Shown: positions 36,271 to 48,579 of the stretch, in pieces
How positions within the stretch are numbered: the stretch's first letter is position 1
Layout: every line of letters starts with the position of its first letter
NCBI RefSeq assembly: GCF_026651875.1
Contig: NZ_CP104067.1
Location: 5,260,501 to 5,324,500 of the forward strand
Length of the DNA: 64,000 nt
From: Alicyclobacillus fastidiosus
GTDB taxonomy: Bacteria > Bacillota > Bacilli > Alicyclobacillales > Alicyclobacillaceae
Direction: 5' to 3'
Translations under genes and position numbers: made by a program
The notes under the pieces: model-generated
What the model was told of the DNA's origin: nothing
The model's input: only the letters and a program-made list of their open reading frames with translations
Databases searched by the model: none

Positions 36271-37218
36271 CTACTTTTCTCCGTCGCTCTGCGCGGCAAT
36301 GGCCTCAGCGAGTTCCTCCGTGAACGATTTGGCCGCGTCGTAGCCCATTCCTTTGAGGCGGAAGTTCATAGCGGCCACTTCGACGATGACCGCAAGGTTT
36401 CGCCCAGGTCGGACCGGGACCGTGACGAGTGGCACCTCGAGATCGAGAATTTTCATCGTGTGCTGTTCAATGCCCAAGCGATCGTACGCCACATTTTCAC
36501 GCCATGCTTCGAGGTGAATGACCATGGCGATTTTCTTGTGCGTGCGAACGGCACCGGCACCGAACAGCGTCATCGCGTTGAGGACGCCAAGCCCGCGAAT
36601 TTCAAGTAAGTGCTGCAGCAACGGAGGTGCAGTGCCGACGAGACTTTCGTCTGAAATTTGACGGATGACCACCGCATCGTCCGCGACCAAGCGGTGCCCG
36701 CGCTTAATCAATTCCAGTCCCGTCTCGCTCTTTCCAATGCCGCTAGAGCCGGTAATCAGAATGCCGATGCCATACACGTCGACCAAAACGCCGTGGACTA
36801 GCGTCTCAGGGGCGAGGCGCTCTTCCAGGTACGTGGAGAGCGTCGCCGTGAGACGGGTAGTCACCATGTTGGTCCCGAGGACGGGAATCCGCTTTGCCGT
36901 AGCCTCCCGCAACAGAACGGACGGCGGTGCATCGCCGCGGGTGACGAGAATGCACGGCGTTTGTTGATACGAGCAAAATGCAAACACGCGCAGTGCCTGC
37001 TCTCGCTCGTTCATGCCACGTAGGAAAGACAATTCTGTGCGGCCGAGGACCTGGACGCGTTCCGCCGGGTGATACCGAAGGTACCCGGCCAACGCCAGCC
37101 CAGGTCGGTTGATATCCAGAGTTTGAATCACCCTGTCGAGGTCAGAGTCCTCGTTGAAGACATGTAGGTCCAAATCTTTCACTAACTGGCGAACACTCAC
37201 GCCGCGATCCTCAGTCAC
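36271..37218 (-). CDS. hprK: HPr kinase/phosphorylase
   Basis: 315 residues. Phosphorylates Ser46 of HPr/Crh in response to glycolytic intermediates. P-loop GSSGIGKSETGLELI and signature LEIRGLGVLNAMTLFGAGAV are both complete; the N-terminal domain starts SVRQLVKDLDLHV. GTG 37218 has AGGTGGGG upstream. Its Crh substrate is encoded at 26790-27053; hprK-uvrA-uvrB order resembles Bacillus. No lgt gene follows within the window. Confidence 0.96.
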   Translation of the reverse strand: MTEDRGVSVRQLVKDLDLHVFNEDSDLDRVIQTLDINRPGLALAGYLRYHPAERVQVLGRTELSFLRGMNEREQALRVFAFCSYQQTPCILVTRGDAPPSVLLREATAKRIPVLGTNMVTTRLTATLSTYLEERLAPETLVHGVLVDVYGIGILITGSSGIGKSETGLELIKRGHRLVADDAVVIRQISDESLVGTAPPLLQHLLEIRGLGVLNAMTLFGAGAVRTHKKIAMVIHLEAWRENVAYDRLGIEQHTMKILDLEVPLVTVPVRPGRNLAVIVEVAAMNFRLKGMGYDAAKSFTEELAEAIAAQSDGEK

Positions 37219-37277
37219 ACCGCACCCCACCTAATCGATTCACACAAGTGGGACAAGAATGACCACTCGTGAACATC

Positions 37278-40157
37278 TCAATTTGCTGCAAGATTGACTT
37301 CAAACTCCTCGGAAGACTGTCGCAGAGCGCGCATTTTGTCCCGTTCCAGAATGGGTTTCAAAAAGCGCCCTGTGTAAGAGGCTTCGATTTTACAAATCGC
37401 CTCTGGCGTGCCTGCGCCAACGAGTTGTCCTCCGCGGTCGCCGCCTTCAGGCCCAAGGTCAATCAAATAGTCTGCCGTCTTGATCACATCGAGATTGTGC
37501 TCGATGATGAGCACCGTGTCTCCATTGTCGACGAGGCGGTGCAAGACGGTCAAGAGTCGTTCAATATCTGCCACGTGCAAGCCCGTCGTCGGCTCGTCCA
37601 AGATGTACAGGGTTCGCCCGGTGCTGCGCCGGTGGAGCTCAGAGGCCAGTTTGACCCGCTGCGCTTCACCGCCGGACAACGTCGTGGCAGGTTGCCCAAG
37701 CTGCATATAGCCGAGCCCGACGTCCATCAGCGTCTGCAATTTGCGATGAACGCGCGGGATGTTCTCAAAAAATGACAGAGCGTCCTCCACCGTCATGTCG
37801 AGAACTTCGGAGATGTTCTTCCCCTTGTAGCGCACTTCTAATGTCTCCCGGTTGTAACGCTTCCCTTTGCACACTTCACAAGGGACGTACACGTCCGGCA
37901 GAAAGTGCATCTCGATCTTGATGATCCCGTCGCCCTTACAGGCCTCACAGCGACCGCCACGGACGTTGAAACTGAACCGCCCCTTCTTGTAGCCGCGCAT
38001 CTTCGCCTCGTTGGTCGTGGCAAAGAGGTCGCGAATGTCGTCGAATACACCGGTATACGTGGCCGGATTCGATCTCGGTGTACGCCCGATAGGCGACTGG
38101 TCGATATCCACCACCTTATCGAGGTGATCGAGTCCAAGAATCGCATCGTGCGCACCTGGGCGGATGCGTGCGCGATTTAAGTCCCGTGCCAGGGCCTTGT
38201 GCAAAACTTCGTTCACCAAGGTCGACTTGCCGGAGCCGGAGACGCCTGTCACACACGTGAACACCCCAATGGGAATCTTTACGTTCACGTTCTTCAAGTT
38301 ATTCTCGCGCGCCTTGCGGACCTCCAGCCATCGACCGTCCGGTTTTCGGCGTTCCTTTGGCACCGGGATAAATCGCCGTCCAGACAGGTACATGCCCGTC
38401 ACCGACTCCGCGTCGTTCATCACCTCTTGCGGCGTCCCTTGACTGATGACTTCACCGCCGTGAACACCCGCGCCTTTGCCCATGTCGATAATGTAGTCAC
38501 ACGCCATCATCGTGTCCTCGTCGTGTTCGACGACAATCAGTGTATTCCCGAGATCCCGCATGTTTTCCAACGTCCGAATCAAGCGCTCATTGTCCCGTTG
38601 GTGCAGCCCGATGCTCGGCTCGTCGAGGATATAGAGTACGCCCATCAGCGACGAACCGAGTTGTGTTGCGAGGCGAATGCGCTGCGCCTCACCGCCCGAC
38701 AAGGTTCCGGCAGACCTGGACAGCGTTAGGTAGTCGAGACCCACGTCGCGCAAAAAGCCGAGTCGACTGTCAATTTCCTTCAAAATCTGCCGAGCAATTT
38801 GCATCTCCTTCTCCGACAACGTGAGGCTGTTGAAGTATTCAATCGCCTCCAACACGGAGAAATCGGTCACTTGCGAGATATCGCGCTCGTTGATGCGCAC
38901 CGCGAGACTCTGCGGCTTCAACCGGCGACCTTTGCACGCCGGGCAGGGTTTCGCACTCATAAACGACTCAATGAACTCGCGAATCCCTTCCGAAGCCGTG
39001 TCCCGGAAGCGGCGCTCGAGGTTTGGAATGACGCCCTCAAACGGAATTTGAGCGGTCTTGCGCTGACCAAAGTCGTTTTCGTAGGTGAATTCGATCGCTT
39101 CGCCCGTCCCGTAGAAGATCTTCTGCAGTGCGTCCGCAGGCAGTTGCGTGATCGGAACTTCCGTGTCGATGCCAAACGCCTGACAAGCGGCCTTCAACAG
39201 CTGTGGATAATATGTGGAAGTCGACCCCGCCCAAGGGACCACCCCTCCCTCGTCAATGCTCAACGAGGGATTCGGAATCACCAAATCGCCGTCTACTTCC
39301 ATCTTCACGCCGAGGCCGGCACATGCGTCACACGCCCCGAACGGACTGTTGAACGAGAACATCCGAGGCGCCAGCTCGTCGACGCTAAACCCACAGGTTG
39401 GACAAGCCATGTTCTGACTGAACATCAACTCTTCACCGTCCATGACATGGACGATAACGGTTCCTTCCGCCAAGCCGAGAGCCGCCTCCAGAGAGTCGGC
39501 TAGGCGGCTGTGGACGTCGTCGCGGAGGACAATGCGGTCGACCACGACTTCGAGATTGTGCTTCTTGTTCTTTTCGAGTTGAATGTCCTCGTCAAGTTCG
39601 CGTACTTCACCGTCGACGCGCAGGCGTACATAGCCGCCCTTGCGCATTTGTTCGATGACCTTCTGATGCTCGCCCTTGCGGCCTCGGACCACCGGGGCCA
39701 ACACTTGAAGACGCGTGCGCTCAGGCAACTGCATCAAGCGGTCCACCATCTGCTCAATCGTCTGAGACGCGATGGGGATATGACAGTTTGGACAGTATGG
39801 ATGTCCCACCCGAGCGAACAGCAACCGCAAGTAGTCATAGATCTCGGTCACGGTCCCGACGGTCGAACGCGGGTTTCTGCTCGTGGTCTTTTGGTCGATG
39901 GAGATGGCAGGCGACAATCCATCGATGCCATCGACGTCCGGCTTGTCCATCTGACCCAAAAACTGCCGGGCGTACGCCGACAGGGACTCGACATACCGGC
40001 GTTGACCTTCTGCGTAGATGGTGTCAAACGCGAGCGACGACTTGCCCGAGCCGCTGAGTCCAGTGACGACGACGAACTGGTCGCGCGGGATTTTGACACT
40101 GACGTTCTTCAGATTGTGTGCACGAGCACCCCGCACGTGGATAAACTCTTGTGGCAC
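37278..40157 (-). CDS. uvrA: excinuclease ABC subunit UvrA
   Basis: About 959 residues. Two ABC ATPase modules: Walker [14 protein letters not shown] and [13 protein letters not shown], signatures [12 protein letters not shown] and [12 protein letters not shown]. Zinc modules [19 protein letters not shown] and [20 protein letters not shown] with CEVC. It loads UvrB at bulky DNA lesions. The start is uncertain: GTG 40157 has AAGGAT about ten bases upstream, TTG 40175 is the longest option. Located 70 bases after uvrB. Confidence 0.96.
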   Translation of the reverse strand: MPQEFIHVRGARAHNLKNVSVKIPRDQFVVVTGLSGSGKSSLAFDTIYAEGQRRYVESLSAYARQFLGQMDKPDVDGIDGLSPAISIDQKTTSRNPRSTVGTVTEIYDYLRLLFARVGHPYCPNCHIPIASQTIEQMVDRLMQLPERTRLQVLAPVVRGRKGEHQKVIEQMRKGGYVRLRVDGEVRELDEDIQLEKNKKHNLEVVVDRIVLRDDVHSRLADSLEAALGLAEGTVIVHVMDGEELMFSQNMACPTCGFSVDELAPRMFSFNSPFGACDACAGLGVKMEVDGDLVIPNPSLSIDEGGVVPWAGSTSTYYPQLLKAACQAFGIDTEVPITQLPADALQKIFYGTGEAIEFTYENDFGQRKTAQIPFEGVIPNLERRFRDTASEGIREFIESFMSAKPCPACKGRRLKPQSLAVRINERDISQVTDFSVLEAIEYFNSLTLSEKEMQIARQILKEIDSRLGFLRDVGLDYLTLSRSAGTLSGGEAQRIRLATQLGSSLMGVLYILDEPSIGLHQRDNERLIRTLENMRDLGNTLIVVEHDEDTMMACDYIIDMGKGAGVHGGEVISQGTPQEVMNDAESVTGMYLSGRRFIPVPKERRKPDGRWLEVRKARENNLKNVNVKIPIGVFTCVTGVSGSGKSTLVNEVLHKALARDLNRARIRPGAHDAILGLDHLDKVVDIDQSPIGRTPRSNPATYTGVFDDIRDLFATTNEAKMRGYKKGRFSFNVRGGRCEACKGDGIIKIEMHFLPDVYVPCEVCKGKRYNRETLEVRYKGKNISEVLDMTVEDALSFFENIPRVHRKLQTLMDVGLGYMQLGQPATTLSGGEAQRVKLASELHRRSTGRTLYILDEPTTGLHVADIERLLTVLHRLVDNGDTVLIIEHNLDVIKTADYLIDLGPEGGDRGGQLVGAGTPEAICKIEASYTGRFLKPILERDKMRALRQSSEEFEVNLAAN

Positions 40158-40227
40158 GACTATCACATCCTTCAATTCAAAGCCAAACCCCGTCTCGCAC
40201 CGAGGTGCGACACGGGCCGGCGACTCA

Positions 40228-42219
<1,992 letters not shown>

Positions 42220-42307
42220 GCCAAACCCTCCCGTCAAATGGTTCAATATCAAATGGTCAATATCGGAAACGAAAAAATCGTCAATACGGTTACATTAACA
42301 TGAACAC

Positions 42308-42333
42308 GGAAAAAAGGGAACGTGCGTTCCCTT
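42308..42333 (-). terminator. Rho-independent terminator of the motAB transcript
   Basis: Arms AAGGGAAC (42314-42321) and GTTCCCTT (42326-42333); on the minus strand followed by TTTTTTCC. Lies between motB and uvrB. Confidence 0.85.
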
Positions 42334-42453
42334 GGCCGAGTGAAAGTGTTTCTCCTTGGAATTATAGAGAAGTGCGAGTGGAGGGTAAAGTTGAGGTCAC
42401 TGGAAAATCCGTTTGGCGAGGCGCATCGCGAACCCGCAGCACCTGCCGCCATT

Positions 42454-43257
42454 TCACTTCGCGGGTGCGTTCGACTGTGGCAAAGCCGCAACCGTCCCCG
42501 GCAGTGTGTCCTGCCGTAAAACGACGATATTCACGCGTCTGTTCTGTTGTCGATGCGCAGCGGTATTGTTCGGGACGATATTGTGATACTGTCCGTACCC
42601 AGTGCCAGAGAGGCGATCCGCATTGACGCCATTGCTCGCCAGAAAGCGTACAACACTCATCGCACGGGCTGAAGAGAGCTCCCAATTCGACGGGTAGACA
42701 CTCGTGCTGATTGGCTGATTGTCCGTGTACCCTTCCACGACGATGTTGTTGGGCAAAGATTTGAAGAATGGCACGAATCCCGCGATGAGTTGTTGCGCAT
42801 CGGGCTTCAGGGCGGCTTGTCCGGTATCGAATAGCGCGATATCCTTCATCGTGATTTGGACGCCACGCTGCTGATTCGTGATAGAGACCTTGTTCTGCAG
42901 GTTGTGTGAATTGATATAGTTCTTGGCGAGTTGATACAAGTTTTGAAGTTGCTGCTGGTCGTCCTCTGTCGGCACCGACTTAGCCGGAGTCGGTGCAGGG
43001 AGCGGGGACTGAACCCCTGTATTGTTGTCACCAGACAGGAGCAGCGAACTGGTACCGAGTCCGTTTAACGGGATTTGGTCGTTCGGGTGCAGCGCCGATG
43101 CAAGCGATTCAGCCAACGTGGCAAACTTGATTTTATCTACGCTCGACATGGCGAACATGATGATAAAAAAGACGAGGAGAAGCGTGATCAAGTCCGAATA
43201 GGTCACCATCCATCGCTCGTGGTTTTGCGGTTTCCTAGGCTTGCGCGGTCTCGGCAT
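42454..43257 (-). CDS. motB: flagellar stator protein MotB
   Basis: 267 residues. Basic N-terminus, single membrane helix with the ion-binding Asp (MVTYSDLITLLLVFFIIMF, D22), plug/linker region rich in P, Q and N, and a C-terminal OmpA/MotB peptidoglycan-binding domain (VEGYTDNQPIS, ELSSARAMSVVRFL, RRVNIVVL). Stator partner of MotA. ATG 43257 follows AGGCGGG and overlaps motA by 23 bases. Confidence 0.93.
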   Translation of the reverse strand: MPRPRKPRKPQNHERWMVTYSDLITLLLVFFIIMFAMSSVDKIKFATLAESLASALHPNDQIPLNGLGTSSLLLSGDNNTGVQSPLPAPTPAKSVPTEDDQQQLQNLYQLAKNYINSHNLQNKVSITNQQRGVQITMKDIALFDTGQAALKPDAQQLIAGFVPFFKSLPNNIVVEGYTDNQPISTSVYPSNWELSSARAMSVVRFLASNGVNADRLSGTGYGQYHNIVPNNTAAHRQQNRRVNIVVLRQDTLPGTVAALPQSNAPAK

Positions 43258-44038
43258 CTGTGTCACCCGCCTTTGCGCTCTTTCGCACACGCTGCGAGGA
43301 AGCTAGAAACGACAACAGCTTTTGCCGCAACACGTTCGGGTTTTCCCCGGCTTGAACGGACAGAATCCCCTCTAACGTCATTTCCCGCTCCAGGATTTCG
43401 TCTTCCGACTTGGTTTTTAATTTATTCGCGATAGGTAACCAGAGCACGTTGGCACTCGCCACGCCGTACAAGGTGGCGATAAACGCCGTCGCGATTTCCG
43501 GGCCGAGCGACGTGACGTTCTGTAAGTTGCCGAGCACGTGAACGAGCCCCATTACGGTACCGATGATCCCCATCGTCGGCGCGAATCCGCCAGCCGCCTC
43601 AAAGAGGTCGATGCCGGCTTCATGCCTCCGCTCGATATAGGCGATTTCCGTCTCCAGCATCTCTTTGACGAGTTCGGGATCGACCCCGTCGACGATTTGG
43701 CGAACTCCATTTTTCAAAAAGACGTCGTCGAAGTGGTCGACCTGCTCCTCGAGCGCAAGGATGCCTTCGCGGCGCGCTGTAACTGCCATTTCGACAAGCA
43801 GGTCAATCGTCTCATGCGGGTCTTTGACCTTCGTGAAAAAGGCAATTTTAAGGTACCTCCCAATCGACGTAAAAGACTTCATGCGGCTGGATATCAATGT
43901 CGCGCCGAGCGTTCCACCAAGCACGATGAGCGCCGCAGAAGGCTGAATAAGGGCACTAAGCGTCCCCTTGTCCAGGATAAAGCCGACTAATAACCCACCC
44001 ACGCCGACGATTAATCCGATGATCGTTGCGAAATCCAT
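43235..44038 (-). CDS. motA: flagellar stator protein MotA
   Basis: 267 residues with four membrane helices; helix 1 FATIIGLIVGVGGLLVGFIL, helix 2 LIVLGGTLGATLI, a cytoplasmic loop, and helices 3-4 (GGFAPTMGIIGTVMGLVHVL; IATAFIATLYGVASANVLWL) with the conserved MotA Pro. It forms the ion channel of the stator with MotB. Ion type (H+ or Na+) is not deduced. ATG 44038 follows GGGAGG. Confidence 0.94.
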   Translation of the reverse strand: MDFATIIGLIVGVGGLLVGFILDKGTLSALIQPSAALIVLGGTLGATLISSRMKSFTSIGRYLKIAFFTKVKDPHETIDLLVEMAVTARREGILALEEQVDHFDDVFLKNGVRQIVDGVDPELVKEMLETEIAYIERRHEAGIDLFEAAGGFAPTMGIIGTVMGLVHVLGNLQNVTSLGPEIATAFIATLYGVASANVLWLPIANKLKTKSEDEILEREMTLEGILSVQAGENPNVLRQKLLSFLASSQRVRKSAKAGDTDAETAQA

Positions 44039-44119
44039 TGTGGTTCCTCCCCCATGAAAGAGCCGAGCCAGCTTCTACTGTACATTTTTTGTCTGTCGGC
44101 TACCACAAGGTTTGTCTTG

Positions 44120-45385
44120 TCACTTTTGCCGCCTCAAGTACAACGTTTCAAGAAATCCAAATGGCCGCGTCATTCTCAGCGCCGGTTGTTCATCTGGCAC
44201 GACGACGAGCAAGCCAAGTTGATGTCGTTCGCCTTCATATACCGGGTTTCCAATGAGCCTGACCTCGCCGCGCGCGTCGAGTACCTGAAACTTCGCGTAG
44301 GCTGGATTCTGCTCAAACGCAAAGTGCAAATCGTATTCTGTGTGCACAGGTCTCTGGTTGACGTGTGTGATCACTTCCCCCGGCAAAATCCCCAACTTGT
44401 GCGAGAGCGAGCCCTGGATGGTGTACAACACCATCACACCTCGACTAGCCGGTGCATACGCCGGTTCACTCGATTCGTCGACGCGTCGCCACACGGAGCG
44501 AACAATTTCCATCAGAACGACGAAAATCGGGGCGGCTACGTACCCGGCGTCTGCGCGAAACCAATGGGCAACCGCGAATCCCGTGGCTAAAATCGCAGCC
44601 TGCAGCAGATTCCATCGGCGAAACTGGCGCATCACTCGCTCCGGGCGCAGTGCCGTAAACAGCGCGTGCATTCCGAATACCGCGGGCACGACGCACAGTG
44701 CGACCGGGTGATCCACAGCCACGAGCCAGGGTTTTAACCCGCCGTGAAAGGTGATACTCACGCCCTGAACCGGGGTCATCCACACGACGAGCGGAACGGA
44801 GAAACCCAACTGAATTTTGAGGGCGCCAATTCTCCGCCCGCGTTTGCTCGTCACCAAGGCGGGGAACACGGCGTCCCGCTCATTCCACCACTGCAAGAAC
44901 AATTCGGACAAACAGGCCACGAGGGCGATGAGTAACCAAGACCTCATTTCAAAAGTCTGCAAGAAGCTGATGATTCTTGCATACCAAACGCCCTCAGAAA
45001 TATTGATATATTTGGAAACCAGGGAACACGAGAGCGCGATGGAGATGGCCGTGGGGGTACTGAGGAATCGGGATCGGATAAGTCCGAGCGCGATGGACAG
45101 CACGGCGACAAACAGGACGGTTTGCCACGAGACGACCGCACCGAGCAACACGAGGACCACAGAGCCGGCGAGGCCGACGGCGGAGGCTTTGATATACCGG
45201 AGGATCACGGGCTGGATGATTCTCGTCACGCGGATGCCAAACCAGATCCGCTCGTTCTTGATATTCCGAATCAAGTCCCAAAGCACCAGCGCAGTTGCGA
45301 CATAGTGCAAGGGATTGCATAAAAACGCGATGATGGCGACTAGGATGATGGCCCCCCAGCCGCCTGATACTGTCCAGTGATGCAT
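44120..45385 (-). CDS. MinJ-like PDZ-domain membrane protein
   Basis: 421 residues, about eight membrane helices (for example AIILVAIIAFLCNPLHYVAT; SVVLVLLGAVVSW; RSWLLIALVACLSELFL) then a cytoplasmic PDZ-like C-terminal domain (HKLGILPGEVITHVNQRPVH). This matches MinJ/YvjD of Bacillus, which links DivIVA to MinD and lies near ftsEX there. Sequence divergence makes the division-site role an inference. ATG 45385 has AAGGA nine bases upstream. Confidence 0.75.
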   Translation of the reverse strand: MHHWTVSGGWGAIILVAIIAFLCNPLHYVATALVLWDLIRNIKNERIWFGIRVTRIIQPVILRYIKASAVGLAGSVVLVLLGAVVSWQTVLFVAVLSIALGLIRSRFLSTPTAISIALSCSLVSKYINISEGVWYARIISFLQTFEMRSWLLIALVACLSELFLQWWNERDAVFPALVTSKRGRRIGALKIQLGFSVPLVVWMTPVQGVSITFHGGLKPWLVAVDHPVALCVVPAVFGMHALFTALRPERVMRQFRRWNLLQAAILATGFAVAHWFRADAGYVAAPIFVVLMEIVRSVWRRVDESSEPAYAPASRGVMVLYTIQGSLSHKLGILPGEVITHVNQRPVHTEYDLHFAFEQNPAYAKFQVLDARGEVRLIGNPVYEGERHQLGLLVVVPDEQPALRMTRPFGFLETLYLRRQK

Positions 45386-45519
45386 GCCGTGTGTTCCTTT
45401 CTTTTTCACCGTGTGAACCGCTGTCGGCCTAAGCGCCAATAGACGTGCTTGTGCCACAATCCACTCATGTATTCGCGCGACGACATGGAATTTCCTGTCG
45501 CGCGACAGCAGTTCACCGA

Positions 45520-46410
45520 TTAAACGCGAAGGAATTTGCGCACAGACATCACGCCGCCCCAGATGCCGAGCAGAATACCAATTCCAACCAGGACGACGAC
45601 CATCTTGATGAAGAGCGTACCGCTTGACACGAGATCGATGGACATAATAAACGGAAGATTATGGATCCTGTTGTAGATGACCTCATACCCATACCCTAAT
45701 ATGGCCAATGGAACGATGGCGCCAAAGGCACCGATCAGCATACCTTCCACAATAAACGGCCATCGGATAAACCAGTTCGCTGCGCCGACCAGCTTCATGA
45801 TCTCAATTTCACGCCGACGTGAGAAAATGGTGATGCGAATGGTGTTCGAAATTAAAAACATCGAGGTCACCAACAACGCGATGACAAACACCAAGCCGAT
45901 ATCGCGAAGTACGTTTAGGGTTTTGAACAGCGGTTTGACGTACGGTTGTCCATCCTGTACTTGCGCGATGCCCTGCACGTGCCGCACTTCACTCGCGACC
46001 TGTAACGTCTGATTCGGATCCTTCGCCTTGATCACGAGCTGAACAGGCAGCGGGCTCGTCTTGTACTGCGCGAGAATGTCCTGATACTGCGGACCAATAT
46101 CCTGCTTGAGCTGCTTCATGCCCTCTTCTTTGCTGATGACCTGAACCGAACCGACGTTTGACATGGCGCGAATCTGCCCCGCCAACTGTTCACCGGTCTG
46201 TTCTGAAGCATTCGGCTGCAAATAGGCTTGAACGAGTACTTGCCTCGTCACGTATTTCGACATCTGTTGCGCGTTCATCGCCAGGATGAGCGAAAACCCC
46301 AGCACGGCGAGCGTCACCGTGACGGCGCTTACCGATGCAAACGTCATCCAGCCGTTACGCAGTACATTTCGCAATCCCTCGCGGAGATGACGTGCGACTC
46401 TACTCATCAT
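45520..46410 (-). CDS. ftsX: permease-like cell division protein FtsX
   Basis: 296 residues, four helices with the large extracellular loop after helix 1 (VTLAVLGFSLILAMN) and the C-terminal pair (GMLIGAFGAIVPLAILGYGY; LVGIGILLGIWGGVMSV). FtsX domain typical of Gram-positives, which controls cell-wall hydrolases through the loop. ATG 46410 or 46407 overlaps the end of ftsE by about 11 bases. Confidence 0.95.
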   Translation of the reverse strand: MMSRVARHLREGLRNVLRNGWMTFASVSAVTVTLAVLGFSLILAMNAQQMSKYVTRQVLVQAYLQPNASEQTGEQLAGQIRAMSNVGSVQVISKEEGMKQLKQDIGPQYQDILAQYKTSPLPVQLVIKAKDPNQTLQVASEVRHVQGIAQVQDGQPYVKPLFKTLNVLRDIGLVFVIALLVTSMFLISNTIRITIFSRRREIEIMKLVGAANWFIRWPFIVEGMLIGAFGAIVPLAILGYGYEVIYNRIHNLPFIMSIDLVSSGTLFIKMVVVLVGIGILLGIWGGVMSVRKFLRV

Positions 46411-47086
46411 ATCCGTATAGCCCTTTCTGTTCATCGCGAATGATGGCGCCATTTTCAATCGCTATGACGCGACGGCGCATCGAGTTCACGATATCTCTGT
46501 TATGCGTAGCCATGACAACGGTCGTCCCCCGGTCGTTGATGCGTTGGAACAACCGCATAATATCCCAAGAGGTTTCCGGATCTAGGTTTCCTGTCGGCTC
46601 GTCCGCGATGATGACCGTCGGATTGTTCGCGAGTGCGCGCGCCACGGCCACCCGCTGCTGTTCGCCGCCAGACAGCTGCGACGGCAACATGTCGAGCTTG
46701 TCCTCAAGTCCGACTTGGGTGAGGACATCCGTCACCCGCCGGCGAATTTGTCGCTGGCCAAGGCCAATCACCTCGAGTGCAAACGCGACGTTTTCGGCGG
46801 CCGTGAGCTTCGGCAGGAGCTTGAAGTCCTGGAACACCACGCCAATACTGCGGCGCAACAACGGGATTTTCCGATCCTTCAATCGCTCAATGTTGAATCC
46901 ATTGACGAAGATATGCCCTTTGGTCGGTCGAACTTCGCGGTACATCAATTTGATAAACGTGGATTTGCCGGCACCGCTCGGGCCTACAACATACACGAAT
47001 TCACCTTTTTGAATGTGAACAGAAATCCCGTTCAGAGCAGAAGTGCCATTGGGATATTCCTTCCAGACATCCTGCATTTCTATCAC
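46400..47086 (-). CDS. ftsE: cell division ATP-binding protein FtsE
   Basis: 228 residues, ABC ATPase. Walker A GPSGAGKSTFIKLMYRE, Q-loop GVVFQDFKLLP, signature LSGGEQQRVAVARAL, Walker B VIIADEPTGNLD, H-loop MATHN. Works with FtsX to gate wall hydrolysis. Start at 47086 (GTG) after GAGTTTGATTGCACA. Confidence 0.96.
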   Translation of the reverse strand: MIEMQDVWKEYPNGTSALNGISVHIQKGEFVYVVGPSGAGKSTFIKLMYREVRPTKGHIFVNGFNIERLKDRKIPLLRRSIGVVFQDFKLLPKLTAAENVAFALEVIGLGQRQIRRRVTDVLTQVGLEDKLDMLPSQLSGGEQQRVAVARALANNPTVIIADEPTGNLDPETSWDIMRLFQRINDRGTTVVMATHNRDIVNSMRRRVIAIENGAIIRDEQKGLYGYDE

Positions 47087-47217
47087 TGTGCAATCAAACT
47101 CCTCTACTCGAATGTTTCGGTGTCGAGCGATATTCCGCCCAGTAACGAGAAACGCCGAATTTGGGTCCAGCGGAATGATTCGACGTCATTCGGCAAAATT
47201 CCTGTTGTGAATATCTC

Positions 47218-48345
47218 TCAATGGCGGAAGTGAATTGTCTCGGAATCAATGGTGTATCGGTCCAGGAGTGTCCAGTTCACCCGCGATGCGACGCCATGCA
47301 GCTCCTCCACTCGCAAGTGGCCGGGTCGAGAGAAGGTCACGGGCGGATTCACGACATCTTCGACAAAGTACCGTTCACTCGGCCCGACGTCTGTCGGCAT
47401 GTCAAACCCAGGCAGGCTGCACAGCGCGATGTTGTGCAAGCGGCCAATCCCAGTTTCGTACATGCCACCGCACCACAGCCCAAGGCCATAGTGCACTGCG
47501 AAGTCGTGCGCGCGGCGCGACTGTTCAAACCCGCCGACGCGCCCGGGCTTCAGGTTGATGATCCGGCAGGCGCCCAAGACTGCCGCGCGGCGGACGTCGT
47601 CTGCGCTGCGAATGCTTTCATCGAGGCAGAGCGGCGTGCGCAGGCGGCGTTGGAGCGCGGCGTGATCGACCAAGTCGTCGTGCGCCAGAGGCTGTTCGAT
47701 CATCATCAGCGACAGCTCGTCCAATTCAGCCCACACCGCTTCGTCGGCCGTCCGATAGGCGCTGTTCGCATCGGCCATCAGCGGCATGTCGGGCAGCAGC
47801 GAGCGAATCGCGCGCAAGGGCAGCAAGTCTTCGCCAGGGCTGACTTTTACCTTGATCCGGCGGTACCCATCTTCTGCGGCCTGCAATGCGCGTTCCTGCA
47901 ATCGGCCGATAGACGACTCCATCCCCAGGCTAATGCCCACCGGAATCTCTCGTTCCTGGCCGCCGAGGAGTAGGTGTATGGGCGTCTGCGTCTCTGCTGC
48001 GAACGCGTCCCAGACCGCCATCTCGAGGCTGGCCCTAGCCATCGCGTTGCCGCGAACGGCAAGCAGCCCATCCGAAAAATCCCGAAGGTCGGCCGGCGTT
48101 TCAAACACCTTGTCCCGCAGCCGACCAACCAAAAAGTCTTGTAAGATATGCCACGCGGTGAAGACCGTTTCCTCAGTGTAGGTCGGTTCGCGCATTGCGA
48201 CACATTCCGACACGCCGATGGCGCCATGGACGGTTTCCAGCTCGACGATGATCACGTCGCGGCTGGTGTGTACTCCGTAAGACGTCCTGGTCGGCGTTCG
48301 CAGTGGCATATGGATTCTGCGCAGTGTACAACGTTTCACCTGCAA
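47218..48345 (-). CDS. enolase-superfamily enzyme: o-succinylbenzoate synthase/N-acylamino-acid racemase type
   Basis: 375 residues. Enolase superfamily: N-terminal capping domain (TLRRIHMPLRTPTRTSYGV), catalytic barrel with KxK acid-base motif RRIKVKVSPG, metal ligands in LMADANSAY, MIEQPLAHDD and CLDESI, and the second base in INLKPGRVGG. This pattern fits MenC2/NAAAR, which make o-succinylbenzoate for menaquinone or racemise N-acyl amino acids. No other men genes are adjacent, so the racemase role is equally likely. TTG 48345 has AGGGGGAT six bases upstream; the frame extends to 48462. Confidence 0.82.
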   Translation of the reverse strand: MQVKRCTLRRIHMPLRTPTRTSYGVHTSRDVIIVELETVHGAIGVSECVAMREPTYTEETVFTAWHILQDFLVGRLRDKVFETPADLRDFSDGLLAVRGNAMARASLEMAVWDAFAAETQTPIHLLLGGQEREIPVGISLGMESSIGRLQERALQAAEDGYRRIKVKVSPGEDLLPLRAIRSLLPDMPLMADANSAYRTADEAVWAELDELSLMMIEQPLAHDDLVDHAALQRRLRTPLCLDESIRSADDVRRAAVLGACRIINLKPGRVGGFEQSRRAHDFAVHYGLGLWCGGMYETGIGRLHNIALCSLPGFDMPTDVGPSERYFVEDVVNPPVTFSRPGHLRVEELHGVASRVNWTLLDRYTIDSETIHFRH

Positions 48346-48510
48346 AGCCCGATCCCCCTGAACGACTATAGTATCCGTGTAACCGCCCGACGGTCTGGCC
48401 GTCGAATCCTGTACAATTTCCTCCATCACAGCATGATGCAATCGGCGGTGCTGTGCAACCACGCGCGTACGCTCTGGCCGGACTTGACGCCTCTACACGC
48501 GTGCTAGATA

Positions 48511-48546
48511 ACCAAAAGCGCCCGCCAAAATCAGCTTGGCGGGCGC
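48511..48546 (-). terminator. Rho-independent terminator of the DHA2 transporter gene
   Basis: Perfect 11-base arms GCGCCCGCCAA / TTGGCGGGCGC (48518-48528, 48536-48546), followed on the minus strand by TTTTGG. Confidence 0.8.
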
Positions 48547-48579
48547 AATCCGTCTTCTCCACGATGCGTTGACATCAAG

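Noticed and set aside
42220-42307. LexA/SOS box upstream of uvrB
   Set aside because: No CGAAC-N4-GTTCG-like sequence is seen; only a weak sigma-A-like promoter.
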